The notes under the pieces are model-generated. The model was not told where the DNA came from. It saw nothing but the letters and a program-made list of their open reading frames with translations, and made no database searches. 64,000 nucleotides of DNA, taken from the NCBI GenBank assembly GCA_041447245.1, contig JBGMEA010000012.1, forward strand, positions 62,001 through 126,000. Reading direction: 5' to 3'. Source of the stretch: JBGMEA01 sp041447245 (GTDB taxonomy: Bacteria; Bacillota; Clostridia; Eubacteriales; Anaerofustaceae). This document shows positions 1-8,501 of this stretch, piece after piece. The first letter of the stretch is position 1. The number at the start of each line of letters is the position of its first letter. The translations under genes and the position numbers were made by a program.

Positions 1-1
1 T

Positions 2-331
2 GACATCGGCAAGAACCTGGTCACGCTCATGATCGAATCGGCCGGATTTGATGTGATCGACCTCGGAGTGGATGTACCGAAAGAAAAATTCATCGAAACC
101 ATCAAAGCAACTCCGGGATGCAACCTGGTGGCATGTTCGGCACTGCTGACCACCACAATGCCGTCTCTCGAAGAAACGGTCAAAGCAATCAAAGCATCGG
201 GTCTGACGGGCTTCAAAGTGATCGTGGGCGGAGCTCCGATTACGCAGGGATTCGCAGATGAAATCGGTGCGGACGGATATTCGCAAGATGCCGGCGGAGC
301 TGCCGTGCTTGCGAAAGCGATCATTAAATAA
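2..331 (+). CDS. Corrinoid (B12-binding) protein of a methyltransferase system, C-terminal part
   Basis: The reading frame is already open at the left edge, so only the last 109 residues are visible. It starts inside the B12-binding fold with DIGKNLV, which follows the cobalt-ligating histidine motif (DxHxxG) in this family; that motif lies outside the window. Further family signs are LGVDVP, SALLTTTMPSLEETV and VGGAPIT near the C-terminus. Such proteins carry a corrinoid cofactor that shuttles a methyl group between a substrate-specific methyltransferase and tetrahydrofolate or another acceptor, in the cytoplasm. The next gene encodes a URO-D-type methyltransferase, a usual partner. The substrate (methanol, methylamine, methoxyaromatic or other) cannot be read from this fragment. 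Confidence 0.9.
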   Translation, partial: DIGKNLVTLMIESAGFDVIDLGVDVPKEKFIETIKATPGCNLVACSALLTTTMPSLEETVKAIKASGLTGFKVIVGGAPITQGFADEIGADGYSQDAGGAAVLAKAIIK

Positions 332-387
332 GTTCAAAAGAATATAAATCGAACAGATATCAATCCAAAAAACAGCTATATCCTAAT

Positions 388-467
388 CCTATGCATTGTC
401 TGCCGATCAGTGAATCCATAGATCATACAATAACGTCCTCCAAAGACTTTAACAGACAATGCATAGG
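388..467. repeat. Perfect 15-bp inverted repeat with 50-nt spacer
   Basis: Arms at 388-402 (CCTATGCATTGTCTG) and 453-467 are exact reverse complements. They lie in the 266-nt gap between the corrinoid protein and the methyltransferase gene. There is no T-run after the second arm, so it does not look like a terminator. It could be a long-loop RNA structure or a pair of operator half-sites. No other feature was seen in the gap apart from the ribosome binding site of the next gene. Confidence 0.6.
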
Positions 468-597
468 GCATTTATTGTCGTGGCATAAGCGATTGAAAAG
501 GATTCGTTACGCGATTGATTTCGAATGTATAAATAGTAAATTCAATAAATTTATATTTTGACAATAAAGCAAAATATGTGATGATTAAGGAGGAACT

Positions 598-1587
598 ATG
601 AAGTTACGTGAAAACACAATGGCTATTTATAACAGACAGCAGCCTGAATTTTACGGTGATTTGATGGCATCCGTAGCGATGATTATCGATCCGGTACTAA
701 AACGGGATTCCTTTATCCCTCAAGATGGATTGGAACATGTCGATTCATGGGGAACCGTCAAGGTTTTCTTGCCGGGTTCACCTGGAGCGCATCCTCATAT
801 CACACCGGAAAATGCGGTGATTAAAGACATTGAAAAATGGGAAGAACAGGTAAAAATTCCTTCTTTGAAGGATCTTGACTGGGAAAGTCCGAAGGCACAG
901 GCAGCAGCAATCGATCGAAGCGAAAAACTCGTGTGTGCGTTCTGCCCCGGAGGACTCTTTGAACGAAGCCAGTTTTTGATGGGGGTGGAAAACGCACTGA
1001 TCAATTATCTGGAATATCCGGAAGAAATGGCGGGATTACTGAGAAAAATCGCCGATTATAAAATCGAATACATCAACATCATGGCAAAGGAGTATCATCC
1101 CGATATCATTTTTTATCACGATGATTGGGGTACCAAACAGAATCTGTTTTTGCCTCCGAGGGTTTGGAGAGAACTGATTAAGCCGCTGCAGAAAGAAATT
1201 GCGGATGCGGTACACGAAGGCGGGATGATTTATATGCATCACGCGGATTGCATTTGCGAACCGATCGTGGAGGATATGGTCGAAATCGGCATTGATATCT
1301 GGCAGGGTGTGATTCCGCAGAATGACATTGTGGATATCCAGCGCAGAACAGAAGGAAAGTTGGCAATGATCGGCGGAATCGACGGACCGAAGCTGGATGT
1401 GGAACATATCACGGAAGAAGAAATCCGTGCCGAAGTCAGACGTGCGATCGATACGTATTGCCCCGCAGGCAGATTTTATCCGTCCATCCCGAATGGAAAA
1501 TGCTTCCGCGAATGGAACAACAACATCGTGACGGACGAATTGGAATCCTACGGAAAACAGTTTGCGAAAGAGCATCCGATCGGATAG
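598..1587 (+). CDS. Uroporphyrinogen decarboxylase (URO-D) family methyltransferase
   Basis: A 329-residue protein of the URO-D fold, in the branch that acts as corrinoid-dependent methyltransferase rather than in haem synthesis. The family segment HDDWGT is near residue 174. The segment where relatives have a zinc-binding HxCG motif reads HHADC near residues 214-218. GGIDGP and the C-terminal YPSIPNGKC are also typical. A strong AAGGAGG sits 6 nt before the ATG at 598. The gene follows a corrinoid protein on the same strand after 266 nt, so it probably moves a methyl group to or from that corrinoid. Substrate unknown. A true haem-pathway HemE is unlikely given the neighbours and the sequence type. 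Confidence 0.85.
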   Translation: MKLRENTMAIYNRQQPEFYGDLMASVAMIIDPVLKRDSFIPQDGLEHVDSWGTVKVFLPGSPGAHPHITPENAVIKDIEKWEEQVKIPSLKDLDWESPKAQAAAIDRSEKLVCAFCPGGLFERSQFLMGVENALINYLEYPEEMAGLLRKIADYKIEYINIMAKEYHPDIIFYHDDWGTKQNLFLPPRVWRELIKPLQKEIADAVHEGGMIYMHHADCICEPIVEDMVEIGIDIWQGVIPQNDIVDIQRRTEGKLAMIGGIDGPKLDVEHITEEEIRAEVRRAIDTYCPAGRFYPSIPNGKCFREWNNNIVTDELESYGKQFAKEHPIG

Positions 1588-1612
1588 ATCAATTCCAAAA
1601 TATTATTTAAAA

Positions 1613-1647
1613 AAAGCCAAGCCATTGGATATCAATGGCTTGGCTTT
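1613..1647. terminator. Bidirectional intrinsic terminator
   Basis: A perfect 15-bp stem (AAAGCCAAGCCATTG, loop GATAT) with T-rich sequence on the plus side and an A-run on the other. It lies between the convergent methyltransferase gene and DUF2284 gene and can end transcripts from both. Confidence 0.85.
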
Positions 1648-1721
1648 GTATTGAGTTTAATATTTTACAATAACGGAGCGGGCCTGGATTGATCAAGAAA
1701 TGAGATCGTATTCTGAAATGA

Positions 1722-2213
1722 TTATTCCACCAACAGCAGACCGAAATTGTGGTTTTGCTCTTCGCGGGCACGCAGGGTATTGATTTGAAATCCGTTTTTT
1801 CTTGCTGTTGCGAAAACATCGATTCCGCATGCTTCCATGGACGGTGCCGCCAGTGAAGAATTGCGGCAAGGTCGTGCGAGAGAGCATGTTTCGCACAGAT
1901 TGCAGGGACCGCTGCCGAACGCGAGTGATTTGTAATACCCGTCCAGAAACAGTTCCTTTGCGATTCGGACAGCAAGATGCGTGATGTTCTTTTTGTCCGT
2001 GCCGTGAAACAGAATCAGAGTTTTGTAGCTATCAAGAATAATCCGTGTTTCATCGTAGGCAGGCGTGTAGGGCGGACAGCACAGATTTCTGCCGTAAGAG
2101 GAACAGCCGAACTGACATTTTAAAATCGTCCACGGAGCAGTGATGACGGAATCGGGTTTAACCAGTTTTCCTTCGGCATCGTATTGAGTGAGCATGTCCA
2201 AATATTTCTGCAT
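1722..2213 (-). CDS. DUF2284 family predicted metal-binding protein
   Basis: A 163-residue protein with many cysteines: LKCQFGCSSYGRNLCCPPYTP near the N-terminus and GPCNLCETCSLARPCRNS further on. This layout is typical of DUF2284 proteins, thought to bind metal or Fe-S clusters. No enzymatic role is established. The frame extends upstream to a TTG at 2255 and an ATG at 2237. The ATG at 2213 is preferred because AGAGGA lies 9 nt before it and family members begin with a KYLD-like segment close to the start. It is convergent with the methyltransferase gene and shares its terminator. A link to corrinoid metabolism is suggested only by position. Confidence 0.8.
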   Translation of the reverse strand: MQKYLDMLTQYDAEGKLVKPDSVITAPWTILKCQFGCSSYGRNLCCPPYTPAYDETRIILDSYKTLILFHGTDKKNITHLAVRIAKELFLDGYYKSLAFGSGPCNLCETCSLARPCRNSSLAAPSMEACGIDVFATARKNGFQINTLRAREEQNHNFGLLLVE

Positions 2214-2367
2214 ATCCAATAATCCTCTGATGTTCATTCTATTTCCGGGAGACAACGATGGAATTATAGCACAGACGCAGCGAAGAAGCCAGTTTCGTTG
2301 TTTGCTTTCTTTGAATGTTGGTATTGAGGAAAGATGGAATCCTCAGGTTTCGGGATAAAAAACAGTC

Positions 2368-2396
2368 TTGACAACTTTGAAATGACTCATTATAAT
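2368..2396 (+). promoter_or_regulatory. Sigma-A promoter of the ECF transporter operon
   Basis: TTGACA at 2368-2373 and TATAAT at 2391-2396 with a 17-nt spacer, an exact consensus promoter. Transcription would start near 2403, about 20 nt before the cobalamin riboswitch. Confidence 0.9.
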
Positions 2397-2424
2397 GAAT
2401 GACAATCAATCAAAACTCGATTTT

Positions 2425-2576
2425 ACGGGTGTCCTGAAAAGGAAGAATAGGGAATTCGGTGAAAGACCGAAACGGACCCACCGCTGTAAATGGCAGTGAA
2501 AACCGCAAAATGCCACTGAGCAATCGGGAAGGCGCGGCAATCGGAAAAGCCATGAGTCAGAAGACCTGCCTGTAAA
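2425..2576 (+). ncRNA. Cobalamin riboswitch
   Basis: The conserved blocks of the cobalamin aptamer are visible in order: a GGTG/AAAGACCGAAACGGACC segment, ACCGCTGTAAATGG, the B12-box-like GCCACTGAGCAATCGGGAAGGC (bases 2512-2533), and ATGAGTCAGAAGACCTGCC at 2552-2570. It lies between a consensus promoter and a strong terminator upstream of the ECF transporter genes. It should therefore lower expression of the operon when adenosylcobalamin or a related corrinoid is abundant. Confidence 0.95.
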
Positions 2577-2600
2577 TGAAAAGTGGAAACAACGGTAACG

Positions 2601-2648
2601 TTTCAGCTTTATTTGGTGCAAACCAATAAGGACTGAAATTTTTTTTAT
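2601..2648 (+). terminator. Terminator of the cobalamin riboswitch (expression platform)
   Basis: A long hairpin whose outer stem is TTTCAG/CTGAAA and inner stem TTGGT/ACCAA, followed by a run of eight to nine T. It sits between the aptamer and the first gene, so transcription attenuation is the likely mode of control. Confidence 0.85.
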
Positions 2649-2663
2649 GTTTATGAGGCAATT

Positions 2664-4175
2664 ATGGAAGAAGCAATTTATGCGGACATCAGATCATTAT
2701 CTTTTTCTGAGGAGGGAAATCAGGTTCTCCGGGACATTCGACTGTGTATCAACCGCGGTGAATTTGTCGTTGTGACCGGAGGAACTGGATCGGGGAAATC
2801 TTCTCTGCTCAACTGCATTACCGGGGCGGTGCCGAAGCATTACGGAGGATTTTTTGACGGAACCGTAAGGATGATGGGCGTGGATACCGCGGATATTCCG
2901 CTTCCGAAAATGTCGGAATATGCCGGGTATATGATGCAGGATCCACAGAATCAGATCGTGGATACCTGTGTGTATGACGATATCGCATTCGGGGCATGCA
3001 ACCTGGGTTTGTCGAAAGAGGAAATTATCAATCGGACGGAACGGATGCTTTCGTTTGTCGGACTGGAAGCATTCAAATCCCGTAAAACGGAAACACTTTC
3101 CGGGGGACAGGCGCAGCGGATGGTGCTGGCTGGGGTGCTTGCGATGGAACCGCCGATTCTCATTTTGGATCAGCCGACCGCGGAACTCGACCCGCAGGGA
3201 CGCAGAGAACTGTATGCGTACCTTGGCGCCTGCAATGAAGAAAACAACACGACGATTCTGATGGTGATGGATCGGGAAGACGAAGTGCTGCAATATGCCA
3301 ATCGGGTATTGGTGATGCGGGACGGAATGCTGGAAGGATCATATCCTGTTTCGGAGTACCAAATAAATCGCAACAAACAATCCGAATCGGAAGATGTGGA
3401 TGACATATTATGCGAAGCGAAGCGCATCAAAGAACCTTCTTTTCGGAAAGAAATTGTTGTATTAAACGAAGTGTCATTCTCCTATCAGGGCAAGATAACG
3501 GGTTGCGAAAACATCAGCCTGTCGCTGCACGAAGGAGAGTTCACGGCACTTGTCGGGCTGAACGGTTCCGGGAAAAGTACGCTGATGAAGCTACTGGAAG
3601 GCTTGCTGTTTGCGGACTGCGGCGAAGTGCGGATATTCGATTTTGCGATGAACAAAAAAAATATCCGCAGTATCCGAAGTAAGACAGGGTATTTGTTTCA
3701 GGATCCCGATCTGCAGATTTTCTGCGATACTTTGGAAGAGGAAGTGGGATTTACTCTAAAACAGCAGGGGAAAATCGACAGCGAAAAAGTGCGCAAAGCA
3801 CTTTCCTATGTGGGACTGTCCGAATATCCGCATGAAAATCCGCAGAAACTCAGCAGGGGGCAACGGCAGCTGCTGGCGTTTGCTTCGGCGATTGTCGCAG
3901 AACCGACACTGCTGCTTGCGGATGAGCCGACTTCCGGACTGAATGAAGAACAGAGCCGTCAAATTATGCAGTTTTTGAGAGAATACGCGGACGGGGGCAA
4001 AACGGTGCTGCTTGTGACGCATGACCTGACACTTGCGAAGCGGTTTGCGCATCGCACGATGGCCATGTCCGAGCATCGGATTGTGATGGATGTGTCGGCA
4101 GAGGAACTCAATAAAAATGAGAGTCTGCTTGCGCGAATCGGGCTGAGCGTGCCGTGCGGGGAGGCGGGAGTATGA
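2664..4175 (+). CDS. ECF transporter ATPase with two fused ABC domains (YkoD-like)
   Basis: A 503-residue energy-coupling factor ATPase in which both ABC domains are fused, unlike the separate EcfA1/EcfA2 proteins. Domain 1 has Walker A GGTGSGKSS (about residue 39), signature LSGGQ (about 145) and Walker B ILILDQPTAELDP. Domain 2 has GLNGSGKST (about 298), LSRGQ (about 396) and LLLADEPTSG. Both sites look catalytically intact. It energises vitamin uptake together with the membrane T and S proteins encoded next. It is the first gene after the cobalamin riboswitch, and its stop overlaps the start of the T-component gene (ATGA), which implies translational coupling. Confidence 0.93.
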   Translation: MEEAIYADIRSLSFSEEGNQVLRDIRLCINRGEFVVVTGGTGSGKSSLLNCITGAVPKHYGGFFDGTVRMMGVDTADIPLPKMSEYAGYMMQDPQNQIVDTCVYDDIAFGACNLGLSKEEIINRTERMLSFVGLEAFKSRKTETLSGGQAQRMVLAGVLAMEPPILILDQPTAELDPQGRRELYAYLGACNEENNTTILMVMDREDEVLQYANRVLVMRDGMLEGSYPVSEYQINRNKQSESEDVDDILCEAKRIKEPSFRKEIVVLNEVSFSYQGKITGCENISLSLHEGEFTALVGLNGSGKSTLMKLLEGLLFADCGEVRIFDFAMNKKNIRSIRSKTGYLFQDPDLQIFCDTLEEEVGFTLKQQGKIDSEKVRKALSYVGLSEYPHENPQKLSRGQRQLLAFASAIVAEPTLLLADEPTSGLNEEQSRQIMQFLREYADGGKTVLLVTHDLTLAKRFAHRTMAMSEHRIVMDVSAEELNKNESLLARIGLSVPCGEAGV

Positions 4176-4912
4176 ACTTGGCTCGGAAAATCGATCCCAG
4201 AACAAAACTGACTTGGTGCGTTGCGATGATCATTTCTGCCTTTTTGCCGTACGGGCTGATTTGGGAATGCGGACTCTTCCTCCTTTTACTTACGACGGAA
4301 CTGGCGGTGAACAGATCGCTGCGCGATTACAGGGCTGTCTCGATATTGCTGCTCATTGTTGCATCGCAGATCTTCGTCATTCAGCTCCTGTTCAATCGGG
4401 AAGGGGTGCTGTTGGGCAGTTGGTGGATTTTTCGGGTTTACAGCGGTTTTGCTTATGCCGCGGCGCTCGGAAGCCTGCGCACGGCGGTCGTCGCATTTGC
4501 GGCGATGCAGATGCTGCATTGGAGTTCCTCGAAGGAAATGACCTGCATGTTGGTATCATGGAAAATTCCTTACCGTTATGCGATGCTCGTGGAACTGACC
4601 GCTCGTTTTCTCCCTTTGATGAAAAAAGAATACAGTGCTATCTGCGACAGTCAGAGCGTCAGAGGGATGCCGAACGAAACGGCTGTCGATAAAATCAGAC
4701 TGCTGTTTCCGACGTTTCTGCCGTTTTTGTTCCGTTCGATCAGACGCTCTTCGGAAATCGCGCTGACAATGGAAATGCGCGGATTCGGGGTTTCGGGGGA
4801 GCGGACGTTTCTGACGGAACTCAACATGAGATTGTGGGAGAAATTGTTTGTGACACTGCTTATTGCGGGAATGCTGTTTGCGTTAGTCTGCACGCTGTTT
4901 CCGTTGATATAG
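4172..4912 (+). CDS. ECF transporter transmembrane T component (EcfT/CbiQ family)
   Basis: A 246-residue protein with several hydrophobic segments and the two X-R-G coupling motifs of EcfT proteins (SVRGMP near residue 161 and MRGFGV near 202), which contact the ATPase. It links ATP hydrolysis to toppling of the substrate-binding S protein. The frame is open from a GTG at 4154, but the ATG at 4172 has GGGGAGG seven nt upstream and overlaps the ATPase stop codon, so it is taken as the start. It is the middle gene of the riboswitch-controlled A-T-S operon. Confidence 0.9.
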   Translation: MNLARKIDPRTKLTWCVAMIISAFLPYGLIWECGLFLLLLTTELAVNRSLRDYRAVSILLLIVASQIFVIQLLFNREGVLLGSWWIFRVYSGFAYAAALGSLRTAVVAFAAMQMLHWSSSKEMTCMLVSWKIPYRYAMLVELTARFLPLMKKEYSAICDSQSVRGMPNETAVDKIRLLFPTFLPFLFRSIRRSSEIALTMEMRGFGVSGERTFLTELNMRLWEKLFVTLLIAGMLFALVCTLFPLI

Positions 4913-4946
4913 ACAATAAAATTTATTTACATTCAGGAGGATTTTT

Positions 4947-5501
4947 ATGCAAAAACAATTATTCAGAACAGACACCAAAGCACTCGTCGGTTCCGTTATT
5001 ATGGGAATCGTTTTTGTCATCGCAAGTCAAGTGACCGGATTCATCGATGATCTGCTTCCCTGGGGAAAAGCAGGAATGTATCTGATTAACGGCACGGTAT
5101 GGGCCTTCATGACTGCGTTGATTACTCTGATGTACCGTCAGCCTGCGGGACTGATCGCGGGAGAAGTCGAAGCGATTATTTCCGTATGGTACAGCCCTTT
5201 GTGGGTTTCCTTTCTTTTTGCCAATGCTGTCGGTTCGATTATGATATCTCTCGTTGCCGCGAAATGCTCGATGGAAAAATGGTGGCATCATATTCTGGCT
5301 CAGTTTCTGTGCAATTTTTTCGGTAACTGCGTGGTTTGTGTCGGTCTTGTGAAAGTGTATAATATGCCGCTGAATGTCGCGATCATCGAATCTCTGATTG
5401 TGGCGGCAATTTGCTGGCCTTTATCGACGATTATGACCAAGTTGGTGTATGACAAAGTGAAAAATTCCGGACTGATCAGCGCAACGGGCACCAAGAGGTA
5501 G
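4947..5501 (+). CDS. ECF transporter substrate-binding S component (YkoE-like)
   Basis: A 184-residue membrane protein with about five to six hydrophobic helices and a good AGGAGG before the ATG. The segment MYRQPAGLIAGEVEAI resembles the RKPGA...SE region of YkoE-type S components. YkoE proteins are usually assigned to hydroxymethylpyrimidine or thiamin uptake. Here the operon is under a cobalamin riboswitch, so a corrinoid, a corrinoid precursor or a lower-ligand base is the more likely cargo. Membership as the S subunit follows from gene order (fused A, then T, then this gene). The substrate is inferred only. Confidence 0.85.
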   Translation: MQKQLFRTDTKALVGSVIMGIVFVIASQVTGFIDDLLPWGKAGMYLINGTVWAFMTALITLMYRQPAGLIAGEVEAIISVWYSPLWVSFLFANAVGSIMISLVAAKCSMEKWWHHILAQFLCNFFGNCVVCVGLVKVYNMPLNVAIIESLIVAAICWPLSTIMTKLVYDKVKNSGLISATGTKR

Positions 5502-5512
5502 TCGGCACGAGT

Positions 5513-6049
5513 CAGTATCCGAGAATTTCTCTGGAAGAGACGGATGCCGAAGGTCAGATCCGGCATGTGACGGAAGAAGTGAAGCGGGGATATGAAATCA
5601 CGCAATTGATGATGGGTTTGGAAACGGAACAATTGCCGGAAGAGTTTGCCAAACGGATCAATGAACAGGATCGTACCCGTAAAGTTGCCCGAGAATCTTT
5701 TCTTTGCGGAAAACCGTACAGGCAGAGATAAGGTCGATCTTTCATAACAGCTTGCCGAGCGTGGCAAATACGGGTTGATAAAACGCGGCGGAAAGATAGA
5801 GCGCTACGTGAAAAGTCGCAGGAACAGGGAAAAAGCGGCAGACAGGAGAGATGTTATATCAGTGATGAAACAAACCGTATCAGTATTTACGTAACGGATA
5901 CTTTTAAAGAGTTGATAGGGGAAGTGGTCGGGAGTCTTTGCGGATGAAGAAATGAGAACGCAAGCCGACCGAATCATTGATATGCTTCGTGCCATGATCG
6001 ACGCAGGGTTTGCGGCGAAGAATTTTGATGCTACAGAAGAGAGAGAATA
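5513..6049 (+). pseudogene. Degenerate coding remnants
   Basis: Coding-like plus-strand stretches without a proper start lie here in different frames. One, from 5513 to a TAA near 5730, reads QYPRISLEETDAEGQ and continues with charged sequence. Another, about 5878-6049, reads ISDETNRISIYVTDTFKE and then, after a one-base shift near 5937, ADEEMRTQADRIIDMLRAM to a TAA. The codon pattern looks protein-like, but no intact gene can be drawn and the family is not recognised. It may be the decayed remains of a mobile element. Some of this may be chance. Confidence 0.35.
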
Positions 6050-6061
6050 ACAACTTAAAGG

Positions 6062-6388
6062 GATATGCAGGGCACGGCAGCTACGAGTTGCAATCGCGCT
6101 CTGCTTTTTGCATATTCAATGTTACAATTAACCAGTGCAATCATGATACTCACGTCAATCCCAACATTCCATAAAGCAATTTCGGTTTTTCGTCCCCTGA
6201 TCATGCACCACACTGAAAAAAGTTTCTGCAACATCAGGAAAAAACATCTGCCTTACAAATCAACCTATTCTTATCAATAAAAACAGTATCAAATAAAAAA
6301 TATAACGGAATGCATATTCTGTTGCTATATCTTATAAGTATCCAAGATGTTTGCACTTTATCAGAGATTTTATTATTTGGGAATGCCA
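6062..6388. other. Intergenic stretch, no feature seen
   Basis: AT-rich sequence between the degenerate remnants and the amidohydrolase gene. A short open frame at 6065-6280 has no ribosome binding site and no recognisable protein. No clear hairpin terminator was found for the amidohydrolase gene that ends at 6389. Confidence 0.5.
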
Positions 6389-7183
6389 TTATACCTTAAA
6401 ATACGGCAGCTTCGTAAACGCTGTTTCCAGCTTTTTCTTTGCTTCACCGAACAACGCTTCGTTTTTGGATGTTACTTCTTCTTCTCCGAAATAGCGTTCC
6501 TCAATATATTTTGTATACCGAAGCTCTATCAGTATCCCCTCTAAGCGTTCCTGAAAGATTTCGCGGTAATGATGGATAATGTGCCCTCCCATGATCGCAT
6601 TGTCCAGAACACTGTAGCCCTCCGATGCAAAGCTTTCATGAATTTTCGTCAGAGCCTGTGCAGAGGATGTGCTGCCACATCTGTTCGACAGATAAACATC
6701 CTGACTTCCGCCTTCGGTAAAATCAAGGAAAAAACTGTGTAAATCCAATAAGAGAACAGAGGGATGTATCTGTAATTTGATCCTCAGAAGCTTTTCAAGT
6801 GCCTGATGATAGGGTTGATAGTACCGGGATACACGTTCATTGATTTCCTTTTCTTCAAGCGGCGGATAATACAGGGAGTTGCCTTGTGTGTTTTCCTGAT
6901 AAACGACCGTTTTACGATAATCTCCGCTTTTCGCGCCACCGATCGGGCGGTTTACATCTACGACATATCGGCTCATGTTATTGATAATCGTCGTGCATCC
7001 CATTGCAGGCAGAAAGCTGTAAAGCTCCGGAAGGAACCAATCTGAATTGGATAGACACGCGTTATCAAGAAGGCGGCCGCGAATATTTTGGGGAACGAAA
7101 ACTCCGCTGTGGGGCAAGTTGATCACAACGGGAAAGCGGTGATCATTGTCATTTAAAATTGTATAGTTTTTCATGCAGTCCAT
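6389..7183 (-). CDS. N-formylglutamate amidohydrolase family protein
   Basis: A 264-residue protein with the family motifs PHSG (near residue 24), RYVVDVNRP (near 73), a DLHSF block (near 146) and a C-terminal ELRYTKY. Family members hydrolyse N-formylglutamate to formate and glutamate in histidine breakdown, and related proteins act on other N-acylated amino acids. No histidine utilisation genes are nearby, so the substrate is open. The ATG at 7183 is used; a second ATG at 7174 is equally possible because neither has a strong ribosome binding site. It stands alone, flanked by gene-poor sequence on both sides. Confidence 0.8.
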   Translation of the reverse strand: MDCMKNYTILNDNDHRFPVVINLPHSGVFVPQNIRGRLLDNACLSNSDWFLPELYSFLPAMGCTTIINNMSRYVVDVNRPIGGAKSGDYRKTVVYQENTQGNSLYYPPLEEKEINERVSRYYQPYHQALEKLLRIKLQIHPSVLLLDLHSFFLDFTEGGSQDVYLSNRCGSTSSAQALTKIHESFASEGYSVLDNAIMGGHIIHHYREIFQERLEGILIELRYTKYIEERYFGEEEVTSKNEALFGEAKKKLETAFTKLPYFKV

Positions 7184-8436
7184 CCGATCTTATTGAAAAT
7201 TACCATGTGTTTCTTAATGTGAAATCCGACAAGGCTTATCTTTATCCTTTATTTCTATTGGAAGCATATCTTCACCTTTGCAGTTACAGATCGCTTTTCT
7301 CATAGACAGTCCCTAATATCAACGATCAGCGCGAAAACGGAATAATTGATTTTTCTTTTTTTGAGTATCTTTTTTTAAGTAAGCAATATCCGATAAATTC
7401 AATGCTTTAAATTTCCTTAATAAAACACAAGGCAATTTCCGTGTGTTTCGCAGTATCCTTCTGAATAAAAGATACAGGAACTCCATCGTTTTACAACGCC
7501 GTTTATCTCAGTATTTTGACCGATATAAAGGTATTGTATATCAAATAAATTGTTAGGTTTTTGCTTCCGATTTTCAGGCTTTTTTACATTTTGTGCGAAT
7601 TTTGGCGTTATTTCGTCAAGAGAAAGTGCAATCAGATTATTCGTTGGCAATCGTACTTACGGCTCCAAAACCGAAATTCTTCGCAAACGATTGGTCAGAA
7701 AATCATGCTTTTGTTCTGTTGCGCCCGACATTATGACTGTTGGATTTATCTTTTTTTTGCGTCAGCCGAACAATGCGCCATCAGCAATTTCCCATACTTT
7801 TCCTTTTTTAATTATCGGAAATACATAAGCAATGCAGATAATAGTTGTCGCCGATGAAGGGGATCCATGTGCTTTCAGAGAGCTTATATTCGATAAAAAC
7901 AGCAGCCTTTGTTTGGCTTTCAAAAGGCAGAACCGATCGAAAAAACTATTGTCTCAATACCCGGATGGGGATTTTTACAGCGTATCATGCAGCATAAATG
8001 CGCATTTGCAAGGTTTTCAGCAGCTAAGTTTACCAAAATCCGTACATATATTTTGATTTTTTCTTTTGCTGGTTTATGTTTAACTAACTGTAAATCACAT
8101 AAATCATTATCTTTTATCTATGTATATGGTATATTCCCCAAAATGCTTTGTGAATTTGAGAAGCATTCCGCATAATATTATAACATGACTATACAGCCAA
8201 TTCCAGTTTAACCGGGTGCAGTTGTAGCCGAAGCGCGACAGCCTGCAGTATCCGATCTGTGCAGCCAAACGAATGCGAGAAAGCAAAAAATATGAACACA
8301 AAAAAAGCATGGCGGCGCAAAGAATGCTCCAGATCCCAAACAGGGTTGTGTTTCCCAATTTCTCATGATTCCTGTATGCAGTATATTATCCAACGAAAAG
8401 TCGCCCGTATTATAATTGCCGCCTTTGCGGGAAAAA
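7184..8436. other. Gene-poor, AT-rich region with possible decayed ORF
   Basis: About 1.25 kb without a convincing gene. On the minus strand, an open frame at 7417-7650 (TTG start) continues upstream of a single in-frame TAA to an ATG near 7723 (MSGATEQKHDFLTNRLR). This could be one gene broken by a nonsense codon, but no ribosome binding site or known family supports it. Other short frames on both strands have no start signals. No RNA gene was recognised. Confidence 0.3.
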
Positions 8437-8468
8437 TAACCGCAGAACATAACATGTTTCTGCGGTTA
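8432..8468 (-). terminator. Terminator of the diguanylate cyclase gene
   Basis: A stem of TAACCGCAGA/TCTGCGGTTA (10 bp, extended by ACA/TGT) is followed on the minus strand by ATTTTTC. It lies about 33 nt after the stop codon of the GGDEF gene. Confidence 0.75.
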
Positions 8469-8501
8469 GTATCGGTAGAATCGGGGAATAGCGAGATAGA
8501 A

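Noticed and set aside
558..586. TTGACA at 558-563 as promoter of the methyltransferase gene
   Set aside because: The expected -10 position reads ATGATT, and transcription would start inside the ribosome binding site.
6065..6280. 71-codon plus-strand open frame
   Set aside because: No ribosome binding site, AT-rich composition and no protein-like pattern.
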